Counted from the stretch's first letter, positions 8,823 through 18,692 are shown. The stretch is 64,000 nucleotides of DNA from Pedobacter jeongneungensis (GCF_000633455.1 NZ_AYMG01000015.1:1-64000), one strand, 5' to 3'. Notes: generated by a model not told the origin, from the sequence alone. Translations and numbers: made by a program.

Positions 8823-10382
8823 ATGAAATTCAAATTTATACTTACCACGTTTTTGTGTGCAGGTTTCTTTGTACATGCACAACAGGGGCCGAAAAAGAAT
8901 CAATCTAAAGAAACCGTAACCACCACCCAGGTTACTGTTAAAGATGAACCCAAATCATCAGCAAACGAAAGAAGCATAAAAGTAGAAAGCTCGGTTGTTA
9001 CCAACCATTCGGTAACTATTGATGGAAAAGTCGTTCCATATAAAGCCACTACTGGTACACTTCCGGTTTGGGATGAAGACGGAAAACCCATAGCAGGCTT
9101 ATTTTATACCTATTATGAACGCAGTGATGTGCAAAACCGTGATAAAAGGCCCTTGGTAATTTCTTTTAACGGCGGACCAGGTTCTGCATCAGTTTGGATG
9201 CATATTGCCTATACTGGCCCGGTAGTGCTCAATATCGATGATGAAGGTTATCCGGTTCAGCCTTACGGTTATAAAGAAAATCCATACTCTATTTTAGACG
9301 TTGCCGATATTGTGTACATCGATCCCGTAAATACCGGTTATTCGAGGGCGGTGAGCAAGGATATTCCAACCAATAAATTCTTCGGTGTACGCGCCGATAT
9401 TAAATACCTTGCCGAGTGGATCAATACCTTTGTAACCCGCAACAACCGCTGGGCTTCGCCAAAATTTTTAATCGGAGAAAGCTATGGTACCACCCGTGTT
9501 TCGGGCCTGGCGCTTGAACTGCAGAACAGTCAGTGGATGTATTTAAATGGTGTGGTACTCGTATCGCCAACCGAACTGGGCATTGAGCGTAGTGGCCCGG
9601 TTGATGCCGCTTTGCGTTTACCTTACTTTGCAGCTACCGCCTGGTACCACAAAGCTTTAGCAGCCGATTTACAGGGCAAAGATTTAACCGCCATGTTGCC
9701 CGAAGTAGAAAGTTTTACCATTAATGAATTGATTCCGGCCATTTCGCAGGGTGGAATGTTAAGCGCCGATAAAAAGAAAGCCATAGCAACAAAAATGGCG
9801 CGTTATTCTGGACTTTCGGAAAAAGTAATTTTAGATTATAACCTCAATGTACCTACTGATTTCTTTTGGAAAGAACTATTGAGGGATAAAGGTTTTACTG
9901 TTGGGCGCTTAGATTCGCGCTACCGCGGCATCGACAAAATGAGTGCTGGCGAAGGGCCAGATTATAATGCAGAACTAACTTCCTGGTTGCATTCGTTTAC
10001 CCCGGCCATTAATATGTACATCCGCAACGAGCTAAACTACAAAACCGATTTAAAATATAATATGTTCGGCGCTGTGTATCCCTGGGATAAAACAGGAGAT
10101 CAAACAGGTGATAACCTCCGTCAGGCCATGGCACAGAATCCGTACCTGCATTTATTGGTACAATCGGGCTATTATGATGGTGCCTGCGATTATTTCAATG
10201 CCAAATACAGCATGTGGCAGTTAGATGCAGCGGGTAAACTGCAGGATAGAATGAGCTGGGAAGGTTACCGCAGCGGGCACATGATGTATCTGCGTAAAGA
10301 TGACCTGAAAACGGCAAATAGCCACATCCGCGAGTTTATTAAAAAAGCATTGCCAAAGCCAGGCGAGGCCGCTAGATTCTAA
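8823..10382 (+). CDS. S10 family serine carboxypeptidase-like peptidase
   Basis: Secreted peptidase of the S10 (serine carboxypeptidase) family with the alpha/beta-hydrolase fold. From the ATG at 8823 it has 519 residues with a signal peptide ending about V-H-A-Q. An upstream TTG at 8793 is less likely because it would place ten residues before a standard signal peptide. The oxyanion segment G-G-P-G-S-A-S is present, the nucleophile is S220 in G-E-S-Y-G, the acid is D452 in Y-Y-D-G, and the histidine is H486 in S-G-H-M, so the triad is complete. It probably removes C-terminal residues from peptides in the periplasm or outside the cell. It stands alone between two terminators. Confidence 0.93.
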   Translation: MKFKFILTTFLCAGFFVHAQQGPKKNQSKETVTTTQVTVKDEPKSSANERSIKVESSVVTNHSVTIDGKVVPYKATTGTLPVWDEDGKPIAGLFYTYYERSDVQNRDKRPLVISFNGGPGSASVWMHIAYTGPVVLNIDDEGYPVQPYGYKENPYSILDVADIVYIDPVNTGYSRAVSKDIPTNKFFGVRADIKYLAEWINTFVTRNNRWASPKFLIGESYGTTRVSGLALELQNSQWMYLNGVVLVSPTELGIERSGPVDAALRLPYFAATAWYHKALAADLQGKDLTAMLPEVESFTINELIPAISQGGMLSADKKKAIATKMARYSGLSEKVILDYNLNVPTDFFWKELLRDKGFTVGRLDSRYRGIDKMSAGEGPDYNAELTSWLHSFTPAINMYIRNELNYKTDLKYNMFGAVYPWDKTGDQTGDNLRQAMAQNPYLHLLVQSGYYDGACDYFNAKYSMWQLDAAGKLQDRMSWEGYRSGHMMYLRKDDLKTANSHIREFIKKALPKPGEAARF

Positions 10383-10443
10383 GATTTTAGAGTTGAGAAG
10401 TTTACTATGCACATTGATATTAATTTGTTAACTCTCCTCGCCA

Positions 10444-10473
10444 AGGTCCGTGTCTTCACGGACCTCTTTTTTT
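10444..10473 (+). terminator. Terminator after the S10 peptidase gene
   Basis: A perfect 9-bp stem (AGGTCCGTG paired with CACGGACCT) with a TCTT loop is followed by C and seven T residues. Confidence 0.92.
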
Positions 10474-10617
10474 GATTCAAGTGTTCTGCGTTTTTTATTT
10501 TTTTGGAGCGCAGAGGCTGTACAATGATTAAAGGTTCGTCCTGCTTTACATTACAAGTCCTCACTCGTGCCTCGTTTGCGGGCTTTTCATTTCAATCAGG
10601 GCTAGGTAGGTAGGGTG

Positions 10618-10925
10618 TGGCACGGAAACCCCTCATTATTGAATTAAATACGTTTCTTTTTTGGAAAAATGAAACGTTCCTACGGAACGAAAAACATGAA
10701 ATGGTTTTTTCTGCTACCTATGACACGTCCCTGTGGGACGTTTTGGGGACCCGTGGTAAAAACGGTTAAATTAATCGTCCCAGTGAGACGATTCCTGGGT
10801 AGCCAATTGTATAATTGGCGTTTACGTTCCGTTAGGAACGTTTGGTTATAATCCGGTAATAATCCTTTTGTCAGGGTTCTTGTTTTCACGAACTTCTTTT
10901 AGGCAATGGCACGGAAACCCCTCAT
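10618..10925. repeat. 19-bp direct repeats flanking a 270-bp segment
   Basis: TGGCACGGAAACCCCTCAT occurs identically at 10618-10636 and 10907-10925. The segment between them contains the palindrome cluster. The arrangement resembles target-site or recombination repeats around a small mobile unit, but no terminal inverted repeats or transposase are seen. Confidence 0.75.
10675..10841. repeat. Cluster of five short palindromes (REP-like)
   Basis: Palindromes lie at 10675-10689 (CGTTCCTACGGAACG), 10725-10741 (ACGTCCCTGTGGGACGT), 10776-10790 (imperfect, CGTCCCAGTGAGACG), 10803-10818 (CCAATTGTATAATTGG) and 10824-10841 (ACGTTCCGTTAGGAACGT). Four share a CGT(T/C)CC core. The sizes and spacing resemble repetitive extragenic palindromes. 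Confidence 0.75.
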
Positions 10926-10944
10926 AGTGGCAAGAACAGTTGTA

Positions 10945-11043
10945 ATTTAAACCTGATCGGACAGATCCCGATTTTTCATCGGGAGGAGGAAGAGCAGGAC
11001 GGAACCCAACCTAATAACCACTGAAACTGCTTTCCAAAAAAAA
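10945..11043 (+). repeat. Dispersed repeat family A, copy 1
   Basis: It begins near TTTAAACCTGA, carries the hairpin TCCCGATTTTTCATCGGGA (10966-10984), continues with GCAGGAC...AACCCA and ends with ACTGCTTTCCAAAAAAA. The same order is found on the other strand at 44460-44559 and, more diverged, at 21759-21893. Confidence 0.7.
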
Positions 11044-11149
11044 GAAATAAATCGCATTTATAACGCTCGTTTATCTGTAAAGCCATAGCAATTTCCCTCT
11101 CCAAAAACGTAAACGAAAAACTGTTGGTTACAAACTAAAAATAATTACT

Positions 11150-11157
11150 TATTTTTG
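11150..11157 (+). promoter_or_regulatory. -7 promoter element of accA
   Basis: TATTTTTG fits the Bacteroidota -7 consensus TAnnTTTG and ends 10 bases before the accA ATG. Confidence 0.6.
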
Positions 11158-11167
11158 TGGTTCAATT

Positions 11168-12130
11168 ATGCAGCAGATAAAAACATCATTCGATTTTGAG
11201 AAACCTATTGCCGATTTAGTTCAGCAGATAGAAAAGGTTAAGCAAGTTGCCGAAAAAACCAAGGTAGATATGTCTGCCACGTTAGATGAGCTTGATGGTA
11301 AATTAGAAGAAACTACCAATAACTTATATAAAAATTTGACCGGTTGGAACAAGGTTCAGATGAGCCGTCACCCTGATCGTCCACAAACCCTTGATTATAT
11401 TAACATGATCTGCGATGATTTTATCGAGATGCATGGTGATAGAACGGTTAAGGATGACAAGGCGATTATCGGTGGTTTTGCTTCCATCAATGGTCAAACC
11501 GTTATGGTTATCGGTCACCAAAAAGGTAAAAATACCAAAGAGCGTCAGTTCCGTAATTTCGGGATGGCTAACCCGGAAGGTTACCGCAAAGCTTTACGTT
11601 TAATGCGTTTAGCCGAAAAATTTAACAAACCAGTAGTTTCTTTTATTGATACGATGGGTGCTTACCCAGGTTTAGAGGCAGAAGAACGTGGACAAGGTGA
11701 AGCAATTGCCAGAAACCTGTTGGAAATGTCGGTATTACGTGTGCCGATTATTTGTATCGTGGTTGGTGAAGGTGCTTCTGGTGGGGCTTTGGGTATCGGT
11801 ATCGGCGACAAAGTATATATGTTAGAGCATACCTGGTATTCGGTAATCTCACCTGAATCGTGCTCATCTATTTTATGGAGAAGCTGGGATTTTAAAGAGA
11901 AAGCCGCTGAATGTTTGAAGTTAACGTCTGACGATATGTTTGGTAACAAATTAATCGATGGCATTATACCTGAACCGCTTGGTGGTGCACACCAGGACCC
12001 GGAATTAATGGGCAGAACTTTAAAAGATTATATCATTAAAGATTTGGCCGCCTTGGGTAAACTAAAAACTGATAAACTGATCGAACAAAGAATTGATAAA
12101 TTCTGTGCGATGGGTGTTGTAAACGAATAA
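11168..12130 (+). CDS. accA: Acetyl-CoA carboxylase carboxyltransferase subunit alpha
   Basis: Alpha half of the carboxyltransferase, which moves the carboxyl group from carboxybiotin to acetyl-CoA to give malonyl-CoA, the first step of fatty acid synthesis; it works as a complex with AccD. The 320 residues match the family from the N-terminal coiled helix to the crotonase-like core, with conserved D-R-P, the central [11 protein letters not shown] region that forms the oxyanion and CoA site, and [10 protein letters not shown]. The gene is single, with its own promoter just upstream and a strong terminator after it; accB, accC and accD are not in the window. Confidence 0.97.
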   Translation: MQQIKTSFDFEKPIADLVQQIEKVKQVAEKTKVDMSATLDELDGKLEETTNNLYKNLTGWNKVQMSRHPDRPQTLDYINMICDDFIEMHGDRTVKDDKAIIGGFASINGQTVMVIGHQKGKNTKERQFRNFGMANPEGYRKALRLMRLAEKFNKPVVSFIDTMGAYPGLEAEERGQGEAIARNLLEMSVLRVPIICIVVGEGASGGALGIGIGDKVYMLEHTWYSVISPESCSSILWRSWDFKEKAAECLKLTSDDMFGNKLIDGIIPEPLGGAHQDPELMGRTLKDYIIKDLAALGKLKTDKLIEQRIDKFCAMGVVNE

Positions 12131-12151
12131 TTATAAAAAAAATAAAATTGG

Positions 12152-12187
12152 AATCCTGTTCGGCAATGCTGAACAGGATTTTTTTGT
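12152..12187 (+). terminator. Terminator after accA
   Basis: A 10-bp stem (AATCCTGTTC paired with GAACAGGATT) has a 9-base loop and is followed by seven T residues. Confidence 0.92.
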
Positions 12188-12241
12188 GTCAGATAATTAA
12201 ATTAAAATCTTAAAGTTCTTATCTTAATTTTATTTGGCGAA

Positions 12242-12315
12242 CGTCATTCCCGCGCAGGCGGGAATCTTAGTGCATATGCTAGGTGTTAAGATTCCCAATC
12301 AAGTTGGGAATGACG
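12242..12315. repeat. Dispersed inverted repeat family B, full copy
   Basis: Outer arms CGTCATTCCC and GGGAATGACG enclose two inner hairpins, CCCGCGCAGGCGGG and CCCAATCAAGTTGGG. Another full copy is at 44705-44774 in the reverse arrangement, and half copies lie near 32091 and 38538. Confidence 0.85.
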
Positions 12316-12345
12316 ACTTATCTAAATAGAATTTGGTAGATAAAC

Positions 12346-12378
12346 AAAAAAGCAGCTACAAATTAATGTAGCTGCTTT
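12346..12378 (-). terminator. Terminator of the first DUF2723 gene (minus strand)
   Basis: AAGCAGCTACA pairs with TGTAGCTGCTT around a 6-base loop, with a T-run on the minus strand, 23 bp beyond the stop codon. Confidence 0.88.
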
Positions 12379-12400
12379 ACAATCTATTTTCAAAATCCGC

Positions 12401-15400
12401 TTATTGCTGCGGACCTTGCTGTTGCGGGAAGAAAGCCGAAAGACGGCTCTCTAAAGCATTGAATGTTTTCTGAAGCTTATCGCTCAACTTATCCTGACCA
12501 GCTGCTTTACTCGTTTTGATCATTCTGTCTAAATAGTATAAGCCTGTTTGAATATTCTGAGATCCGGTTAAACCTTTTGATTGTGAAATATCGGCAAGGT
12601 AGGTAAGTTCTTTATTGATATAATCTCCGGATTTATCCATAATATCATTCGCTCTCGCCGTTTCGCCCAATTTATATAAGTTTTCGGCCATGTAGAACTT
12701 CACTACAACGGTACGGATGCCAAAGAATTTATCAGTTGGCATTACCGCAAAATATTTATCTACAACTTTTTTAGCTTCATCAATTTTACCATCTTTAATC
12801 AGGCTGCCGGTTAAGCTGCTGAAAATGTTAGTGAAAATAAAAGTATCATCTGATGATTGTGGATCTAAATATTTAGCGGTTTTCATATTGCCCCACTTAA
12901 ATTTAGTCATCACGTTGTTGTACATTGCAGGGGTGTTCAACTGCTCTGGTTTATCTTCTGATGCTGTTGTATCAGCTTTTAGCGGCAATAAACGTAAAGC
13001 TAAACCTTCGCTATATAAATACTTGTCTAAACCATTGTATTGCTCAGAAGGTACGGTAGAAGCAAAATAAATAGGACGTTTCCAGTTATTGTGTGCAAGA
13101 ATATCGAACATGGCTAATGTGCCTTTGGTTACATAACCTTTGTTAAACTTCCAATCCATTTCTGTTGCTATTTTCGAAGCATCAGCTGCCGGAACCGTTC
13201 CGGTACTTACCACTTGTTGCGGATCTACCGTAATTTTAAGGTTTTTGGTTGGCAGGAAGTTAGATTTTGTGCCATCCTGCATCGGTACTTTATCACTCTC
13301 ATCGTTTGATAGTAATAAATCAACTACATTTTTAAGCTCAATACTACCCGCAATTTTATAATCATCGTACGGCATTACATCTCTTTCGCCCTGTACATAT
13401 TGCTCAGGTTTCATCGTGATTGGCAATGGTGCCGATTCATTTTGTTTTTGTCTTAAACCATTAATGTACCAATCTGTATCGAATAAACTTAAGTTTACAA
13501 TACGCACATCCGGACGCACATTTTCTACCTCCTGGATGTACCAAAGTGGGTAGGTATCATTATCGCCATAAGTAAATAAGATGGCGTTTGGCGCGCACGA
13601 TTGCAGGTAATCCAATGCAATATCATGTGGAACCAACTTGGTCGAGCGGTCGTGGTCATCCCAGCCTTGCTCGGCCATAATTACCGGAGCAGCCAATAAA
13701 CCGATAACCGTTGCACCAATGGCGCCTGTGGTTGGGGTTAATTTTTTAAATAGCCATTCTTTAATGGCGAGTGCCCCGAGGCCTATCCATATCGCAAAGG
13801 CATAAAATGATCCTACATAAGCGTAATCCCTTTCACGAGGTTCTAATGGTTTTTGATTTAAATACAATACAATGGCGATACCGGTAAAGAAGAATAATAA
13901 AGCTACTACACCAGCATCTTTCTGGTTGCGTTTAAAATGCCAAAGCGCACCGATAATCCCCATTATTAAAGGTAAGAAGAAGAAACGGTTATAGGCTTTA
14001 TTGTCTATAGTTGATGGCGGTAAATGACTTTGATCGCCTCTCAACATGGCGTCAATCGGTTTAATACCGCTAATCCATTCGCCTTCAAAACCACTTCCCT
14101 GACCTTGTTCGTCATTCTGACGGCCAACAAAGTTCCAGAAGAAATAACGCATATACATGTAACCGATCTGGTAACTGGCCAAAAAGCCAACATTATCAAC
14201 CAGGTTAGGATTTTTTGAATCATCTAAATGCATCCATTCTTTGTAAAAACTCGCATGTCTAGCATCATCACTGTACATACGTGGCAACAAAGTATTGTTG
14301 TTATACTCATAGTCGGTTTTTTTACCTGCTACTTCATATTTGTCTTTACCTTTTCTCCAGATGGTTTTTCCTTCGGTTACACCTGTTCTTTCTGAGTTGT
14401 AATTAGGACCGTAACCTAGTGGCCTATCGCCATATTGTTCACGGTTGAGGTAACTTAAGAAAGAGAAGGCATCTTTAGGAGCACTGTTATTTAAGTTTGG
14501 ATCAGCTTTGGCCCTGATGATGATCATCGAGAATGAGGCATAACCGAAAATGATCAATACAACAGAAAGTAAACCTAAGTTTAATAATTTCTTTTGGTGT
14601 TTGATGGAATAACGGATCCCCCAAACCAGGGCACCGATTAATAAAATAGCGAAGAATAAAACGCCGGTTCCAAAACCAAGACCTAAGGTGTTTACAAAGA
14701 AAAGATCAAAATAAGCACCGAATGAAACCAAATATTGGATAATACCATATTGGATTACCGCCAGGATCAGGATACCCACAATAAGGGTTTTGAAAATACC
14801 CGCTGTGGTTGCTTTATCTGTTCTTTTAAAATAATAGATAAAAGCAAGTGCCGGGATGGTTAATAAGTTTAATAAGTGGATACCGATTGATAAACCCATG
14901 ATATAGGCAATAAACAATAGCCAGCGATCGGCCCGTGGCTCATCAGCATGTGCTTCCCATTTAAGGATGGCCCAGAAAACAATTGCGGTAAATAACGACG
15001 ATTGCGCATAAACCTCTGATTCAACAGCCGAAAACCAGAAACTATCAGAGAAAGTATAAGCCAGCGCACCAACGGCACCTGCACCCATAATACTGATTAA
15101 TTTACCGGTAGTTAGTTCCTCGCCAGCTTTTAATATTGTTTTTTTAGCCAATGCAGTGATTGTCCAAAATAAGAATAAGATAGTTGCCCCGCTTGATACG
15201 GCCGAACCTACGTTCATCCAGTAAGCAATTCTGGTTAAATCTCCGGTTGCGAAGATAGAGAAGAAACGCTGGATCATTAAGAATAAAGGTGCACCTGGCT
15301 GGTGAACAACCTGCATCCTGAATGCCGATGCGATAAATTCGCCACAGTCCCAAAAACTTGCAGAAGGCTCTAAGGTTAAAACGTAAGTTATTGTAGCAAT

Positions 15401-15448
15401 TAAAAAGCAGATCCAGCCTACTATATTATTAACTTTTGAATAATTCAT
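12401..15448 (-). CDS. DUF2723 (TMEM260-like) multi-pass membrane protein, copy 1
   Basis: Large inner-membrane protein of the DUF2723 family, related to eukaryotic TMEM260 and the GT-C glycosyltransferase fold; the family is linked to protein O-mannosylation, but the bacterial donor and acceptor are not shown here. The N-terminus has F-W-D-C-G-E-F, the acidic first-loop motif typical of GT-C enzymes, then H-Q-P-G-A-P. About a dozen hydrophobic helices lie in residues 1-600, followed by a soluble part containing Y-G-D-N-D-T-Y-P and R-P-D-V-R-I-V-N-L-S-L, and a helical tail of about 150 residues rich in Q at the end. The 1015-residue length is normal. A paralogue of nearly equal length lies immediately upstream in the same direction. 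Confidence 0.9.
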   Translation of the reverse strand: MNYSKVNNIVGWICFLIATITYVLTLEPSASFWDCGEFIASAFRMQVVHQPGAPLFLMIQRFFSIFATGDLTRIAYWMNVGSAVSSGATILFLFWTITALAKKTILKAGEELTTGKLISIMGAGAVGALAYTFSDSFWFSAVESEVYAQSSLFTAIVFWAILKWEAHADEPRADRWLLFIAYIMGLSIGIHLLNLLTIPALAFIYYFKRTDKATTAGIFKTLIVGILILAVIQYGIIQYLVSFGAYFDLFFVNTLGLGFGTGVLFFAILLIGALVWGIRYSIKHQKKLLNLGLLSVVLIIFGYASFSMIIIRAKADPNLNNSAPKDAFSFLSYLNREQYGDRPLGYGPNYNSERTGVTEGKTIWRKGKDKYEVAGKKTDYEYNNNTLLPRMYSDDARHASFYKEWMHLDDSKNPNLVDNVGFLASYQIGYMYMRYFFWNFVGRQNDEQGQGSGFEGEWISGIKPIDAMLRGDQSHLPPSTIDNKAYNRFFFLPLIMGIIGALWHFKRNQKDAGVVALLFFFTGIAIVLYLNQKPLEPRERDYAYVGSFYAFAIWIGLGALAIKEWLFKKLTPTTGAIGATVIGLLAAPVIMAEQGWDDHDRSTKLVPHDIALDYLQSCAPNAILFTYGDNDTYPLWYIQEVENVRPDVRIVNLSLFDTDWYINGLRQKQNESAPLPITMKPEQYVQGERDVMPYDDYKIAGSIELKNVVDLLLSNDESDKVPMQDGTKSNFLPTKNLKITVDPQQVVSTGTVPAADASKIATEMDWKFNKGYVTKGTLAMFDILAHNNWKRPIYFASTVPSEQYNGLDKYLYSEGLALRLLPLKADTTASEDKPEQLNTPAMYNNVMTKFKWGNMKTAKYLDPQSSDDTFIFTNIFSSLTGSLIKDGKIDEAKKVVDKYFAVMPTDKFFGIRTVVVKFYMAENLYKLGETARANDIMDKSGDYINKELTYLADISQSKGLTGSQNIQTGLYYLDRMIKTSKAAGQDKLSDKLQKTFNALESRLSAFFPQQQGPQQ

Positions 15449-15606
15449 TGGTTTGTTTAATGATATTAAAAATTGTTTTCACATAAAAATGCTGCCGAAA
15501 TTAACTATTCTAGTCGATAAAACAGGTAAATTTTTGGATTGATTTAACAATTTTTAACGGCCTAAGCCTGTTAACATAAAGGATTTAAAGCTATTTAGAA
15601 AGTAAA

Positions 15607-15649
15607 AACCCATAAGCAGAAATCTTAAAATCTGCTCATGGGTTAAAAT
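15607..15649 (-). terminator. Terminator of the second DUF2723 gene (minus strand)
   Basis: AACCCATAAGCAGA pairs with TCTGCTCATGGGTT with one mismatch. On the minus strand it is followed by TTTTT. It separates the two tandem paralogues, so each may have its own transcript. Confidence 0.8.
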
Positions 15650-15665
15650 TTAGAATGTTTTAGGC

Positions 15666-18600
15666 TTAGCCTGCTGCATAAGGTGCGAAACGGGCAAACA
15701 GGTCATTATATTGTTTTTCGAGGCTTTTGCTCAGCTCAGTTTGCTTAAATACTCCGGTTAATTTTGCCATTTGACCTAAATAACCAAGGTAGAAACGCAC
15801 GTTCTGCTCGGCTGCCAACTGGTTTTTACTTTCCGAAACATCGGCAAGGTGGGTGAGTTCTTTGCCAACATAATCGGCTGTTTTTTTAATCATTGCATTG
15901 GCGCGGTTCAGTTCGTTTAAGCGGTAAAGGCTTTCGGTAAAATAATAGGTGCTCATTACCTGTCGCATACTGTAAAATTTAGCTGGGATTACCGCAACAA
16001 ACTTATCTGCTACTTTTTTGCTCTCCGCAATTTTACCTTCGTTGATCATGCTGTTTAATAAACCGTTAAACATATTCGATAACATGGTTACATCATCGGC
16101 AGATTGCCTGTCTAAATGATTGGCATTTTTAATGTTACCAAATCCATAAACATTCATCAGGTTATTATACAATGGTTTAATATTGATTCTATCATAGTCT
16201 TCGGTAATAGCCGTATCGGGTTTTAATGGAAGCAGCCTTTTGTTCAATCCTTCCGAATAGAGGTATTTGTTCAGTCCCACATATTGCTCATCGGGCATGG
16301 CTCCGGTAAAATAAATGGGTCGTTCCCAGTTGTTGTGTGCTAAAATATCGAATAAAGCAAGGGTTCCTTTGGTTACGTAATTTTGGTTAAAGGTCCATTC
16401 CATACTATTAGCAATTTTACCCGCATCTTCTTTGGGTACCGTACCCGTATCTAAAACCTGTTGCGGATTTACCGCAAGTTTCAGATTCTTTGTAGGTAAT
16501 ACATTGTATTTCGAGCCATCGTTCATGGTTACCTTATCTTCATCGTGATCGGAGAGAAGGATATCTAAAATTTGCTGTAACTCGATATGCTGAGCAACTT
16601 TATAATCCTGATAATACATAATGTCCCTTGTGCCCTCCACATATTGCTCAGGTTTTAAGGTGATGGGAAGTGGTGCTGATTCATTTTGCTTTCTCCGCAT
16701 CCCATCAATATACCAATCTGCTGTAAATAAACTCAGATTTACCACCCGCACATCCGGACGTACATTTTCTACTTCCTGCGCATACCAAACAGGGTAGGTA
16801 TCGTTATCGCCGTAAGTAAACAAGATAGCGTTGGGCGCACATGATTTAAGGTAATTGACCGACATATCCCTGGCTACATGACTATCAGAACGGTCGTGAT
16901 CATCCCAGCCCTGGTTGGCCATAATAACGGGCGCACCAAACAAAGCAATAACCGAAGCAAAAATACTGGCACGTGCTGGCGTTAATTTTTTAAATACCCA
17001 GTCCTTCAGTCCAAATACCCCTAATCCTATCCAGATGGCGAAGGCATAAAATGAGCCTACATAGGCATAATCCCTTTCGCGGGGTTCAATCGGCACAGAA
17101 TTTAAGTAAACAACAATCGCAATTCCGGTAAAAACGAATAATAAACCGATAATGCCAGCGTCTTTTTGGTTACGTTTAAAGTGCCAAACTGCACCGATCA
17201 GGCCGATAATTAAAGGCAAAAAGAAAAACCTGTTGTACGCTTTGTTCTCTACAATGGATGGTGGCAGATTTTTTTGACTGCCAAGCCTGATGGCATCTAC
17301 TGGTTTAATACCGCTAAGCCAATTGCCGTCTTTACCTCCAAATTGTCCATCTTCGTTATCCTGCCTGCCCACAAAATTCCACATAAAATAACGCATGTAC
17401 ATCTGCCCGGTCTGAAAAGAGAACAGGTACTTTAAATTATCGATAAGCGTAGGTTTATGTGCATCATCAAAACCCATATAATTTTTATAAAAGCGTACAT
17501 GCTCAGGTTTATCGCTGTACATCCGCGGCATTAAAGTTTGATCAGCAAAAACATAAGCCGATTTTGTTCCCGCCGATTCATATTTTTTATCGCCTTTGCG
17601 AAATATTTTGCCTGTTTCTTTAATATCGATTTTTTCTGAATTGTAATTCTCCCCATAAAGTAAAGGCCTGTCGCCATATTGGTCGCGGCCCAGGTACCTC
17701 GAAAGTGAGAATACATTATCCACATTATAATTATTCAGGTTAGGTTTGGCCTGCGCCCTGATAACCAACAACGAAAAAGAACTGTATCCAAATAAAAGCA
17801 GTACGGTAAATAACAGGATTAGGTTTAAAGCCCTTTTGTTTTTAAGGATGGAATAACGGATGCCATAAACTAAGCCTCCGATTAATAAAACAGCAAAAAA
17901 TAATATTCCCGAACCAAAGCCAAGGTTCATGGTATTTACAAAAAAGTAATCGAAGCTTGCCGCAAGCGATACCACATATTGGATGATGCCAAATTGAACC
18001 ACAGCCAAAGTTGCAATGGAAACAAAAAATATTTTTAGAATACCTTGCCAGCTTGGCGATGGATTCTTTTTAAAATAATAAACAAATATTAATGCAGGAA
18101 TAGTAAGCAGGTTTAAAATATGCACACCGATAGAAAGCCCCATAATATAGGCTACAAAAAGTAACCAACGGTCTGCTTTTGGTTCATCAGCCTGTGATTC
18201 CCATTTTAAAATACCCCAAAATACAATCGCACTGCAAAGCGACGACATGGCGTAAACCTCAGCCTCTACCGCCGAAAACCAGAAACTGTCAGAAAAAGCA
18301 TAAGCCAAAGCGCCAACCAAACCGGCACCCATAATGCCAATGATTTGCTGTTTGCTGATTTCTTCACCTTTTTTAATCACGGTTTTCTTAGCCAAAGCGG
18401 TAATTGTCCAGAATAAAAATAAAATGGTTCCTGCGCTTGCAAGTGCCGAAGCAATATTGATAAAGTAAGCTACCTTGGTTTTATCGCCAAAAGCCAGGGC
18501 AGAGAATAATCTTTGGATCATAGAGACAATGGGAGCGCCAGGCTGGTGCACTACCTCCATTCGGAAGGCCGAAGAGATGAATTCGCCACAGTCCCAGAAA

Positions 18601-18692
18601 CTTACAGATTGATCTAAAGTTAAAATGTACGTGAGTGCGGCAACGGTAAAACAGAGCCAGCCTCCAATGGTGTTGATCCTTGAGTAATTCAT
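15666..18692 (-). CDS. DUF2723 (TMEM260-like) multi-pass membrane protein, copy 2
   Basis: Paralogue of the protein encoded just downstream, collinear along its whole 1008 residues. It has the same F-W-D-C-G-E-F, H-Q-P-G-A-P, Y-G-D-N-D-T-Y-P and R-P-D-V-R-V-V-N-L-S-L motifs, the same block of membrane helices and the same helical C-terminal tail. Differences are spread along the protein and are greatest in the C-terminal 150 residues, where this copy ends in A-P-Y-A-A-G instead of the Q-rich tail. It is predicted to be a GT-C type membrane glycosyltransferase. Divergence without loss of motifs suggests both copies are functional and may differ in acceptor or partner. Confidence 0.9.
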   Translation of the reverse strand: MNYSRINTIGGWLCFTVAALTYILTLDQSVSFWDCGEFISSAFRMEVVHQPGAPIVSMIQRLFSALAFGDKTKVAYFINIASALASAGTILFLFWTITALAKKTVIKKGEEISKQQIIGIMGAGLVGALAYAFSDSFWFSAVEAEVYAMSSLCSAIVFWGILKWESQADEPKADRWLLFVAYIMGLSIGVHILNLLTIPALIFVYYFKKNPSPSWQGILKIFFVSIATLAVVQFGIIQYVVSLAASFDYFFVNTMNLGFGSGILFFAVLLIGGLVYGIRYSILKNKRALNLILLFTVLLLFGYSSFSLLVIRAQAKPNLNNYNVDNVFSLSRYLGRDQYGDRPLLYGENYNSEKIDIKETGKIFRKGDKKYESAGTKSAYVFADQTLMPRMYSDKPEHVRFYKNYMGFDDAHKPTLIDNLKYLFSFQTGQMYMRYFMWNFVGRQDNEDGQFGGKDGNWLSGIKPVDAIRLGSQKNLPPSIVENKAYNRFFFLPLIIGLIGAVWHFKRNQKDAGIIGLLFVFTGIAIVVYLNSVPIEPRERDYAYVGSFYAFAIWIGLGVFGLKDWVFKKLTPARASIFASVIALFGAPVIMANQGWDDHDRSDSHVARDMSVNYLKSCAPNAILFTYGDNDTYPVWYAQEVENVRPDVRVVNLSLFTADWYIDGMRRKQNESAPLPITLKPEQYVEGTRDIMYYQDYKVAQHIELQQILDILLSDHDEDKVTMNDGSKYNVLPTKNLKLAVNPQQVLDTGTVPKEDAGKIANSMEWTFNQNYVTKGTLALFDILAHNNWERPIYFTGAMPDEQYVGLNKYLYSEGLNKRLLPLKPDTAITEDYDRINIKPLYNNLMNVYGFGNIKNANHLDRQSADDVTMLSNMFNGLLNSMINEGKIAESKKVADKFVAVIPAKFYSMRQVMSTYYFTESLYRLNELNRANAMIKKTADYVGKELTHLADVSESKNQLAAEQNVRFYLGYLGQMAKLTGVFKQTELSKSLEKQYNDLFARFAPYAAG

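Larger units (their letters stand above)
10474..11148. other. Repeat-filled gap between the S10 peptidase and accA
   Basis: Nearly 700 bp without a credible gene. It holds a 19-base direct repeat (TGGCACGGAAACCCCTCAT) at 10618-10636 and 10907-10925. Between the two copies lies a cluster of five short palindromes (10675-10841), and after the second copy a member of a dispersed repeat family (10945-11043). Short reading frames here run through palindromes and look accidental. Confidence 0.75.

Noticed and set aside
10675..10841. CRISPR-like array
   Set aside because: The palindromes differ in sequence and spacing and no cas genes are near.
10669..10889. Short open frames on both strands
   Set aside because: They run through the palindrome cluster and have no plausible protein features.
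12717..13070. 117-residue frame opposite the first DUF2723 gene
   Set aside because: Antisense shadow of a conserved membrane protein gene.
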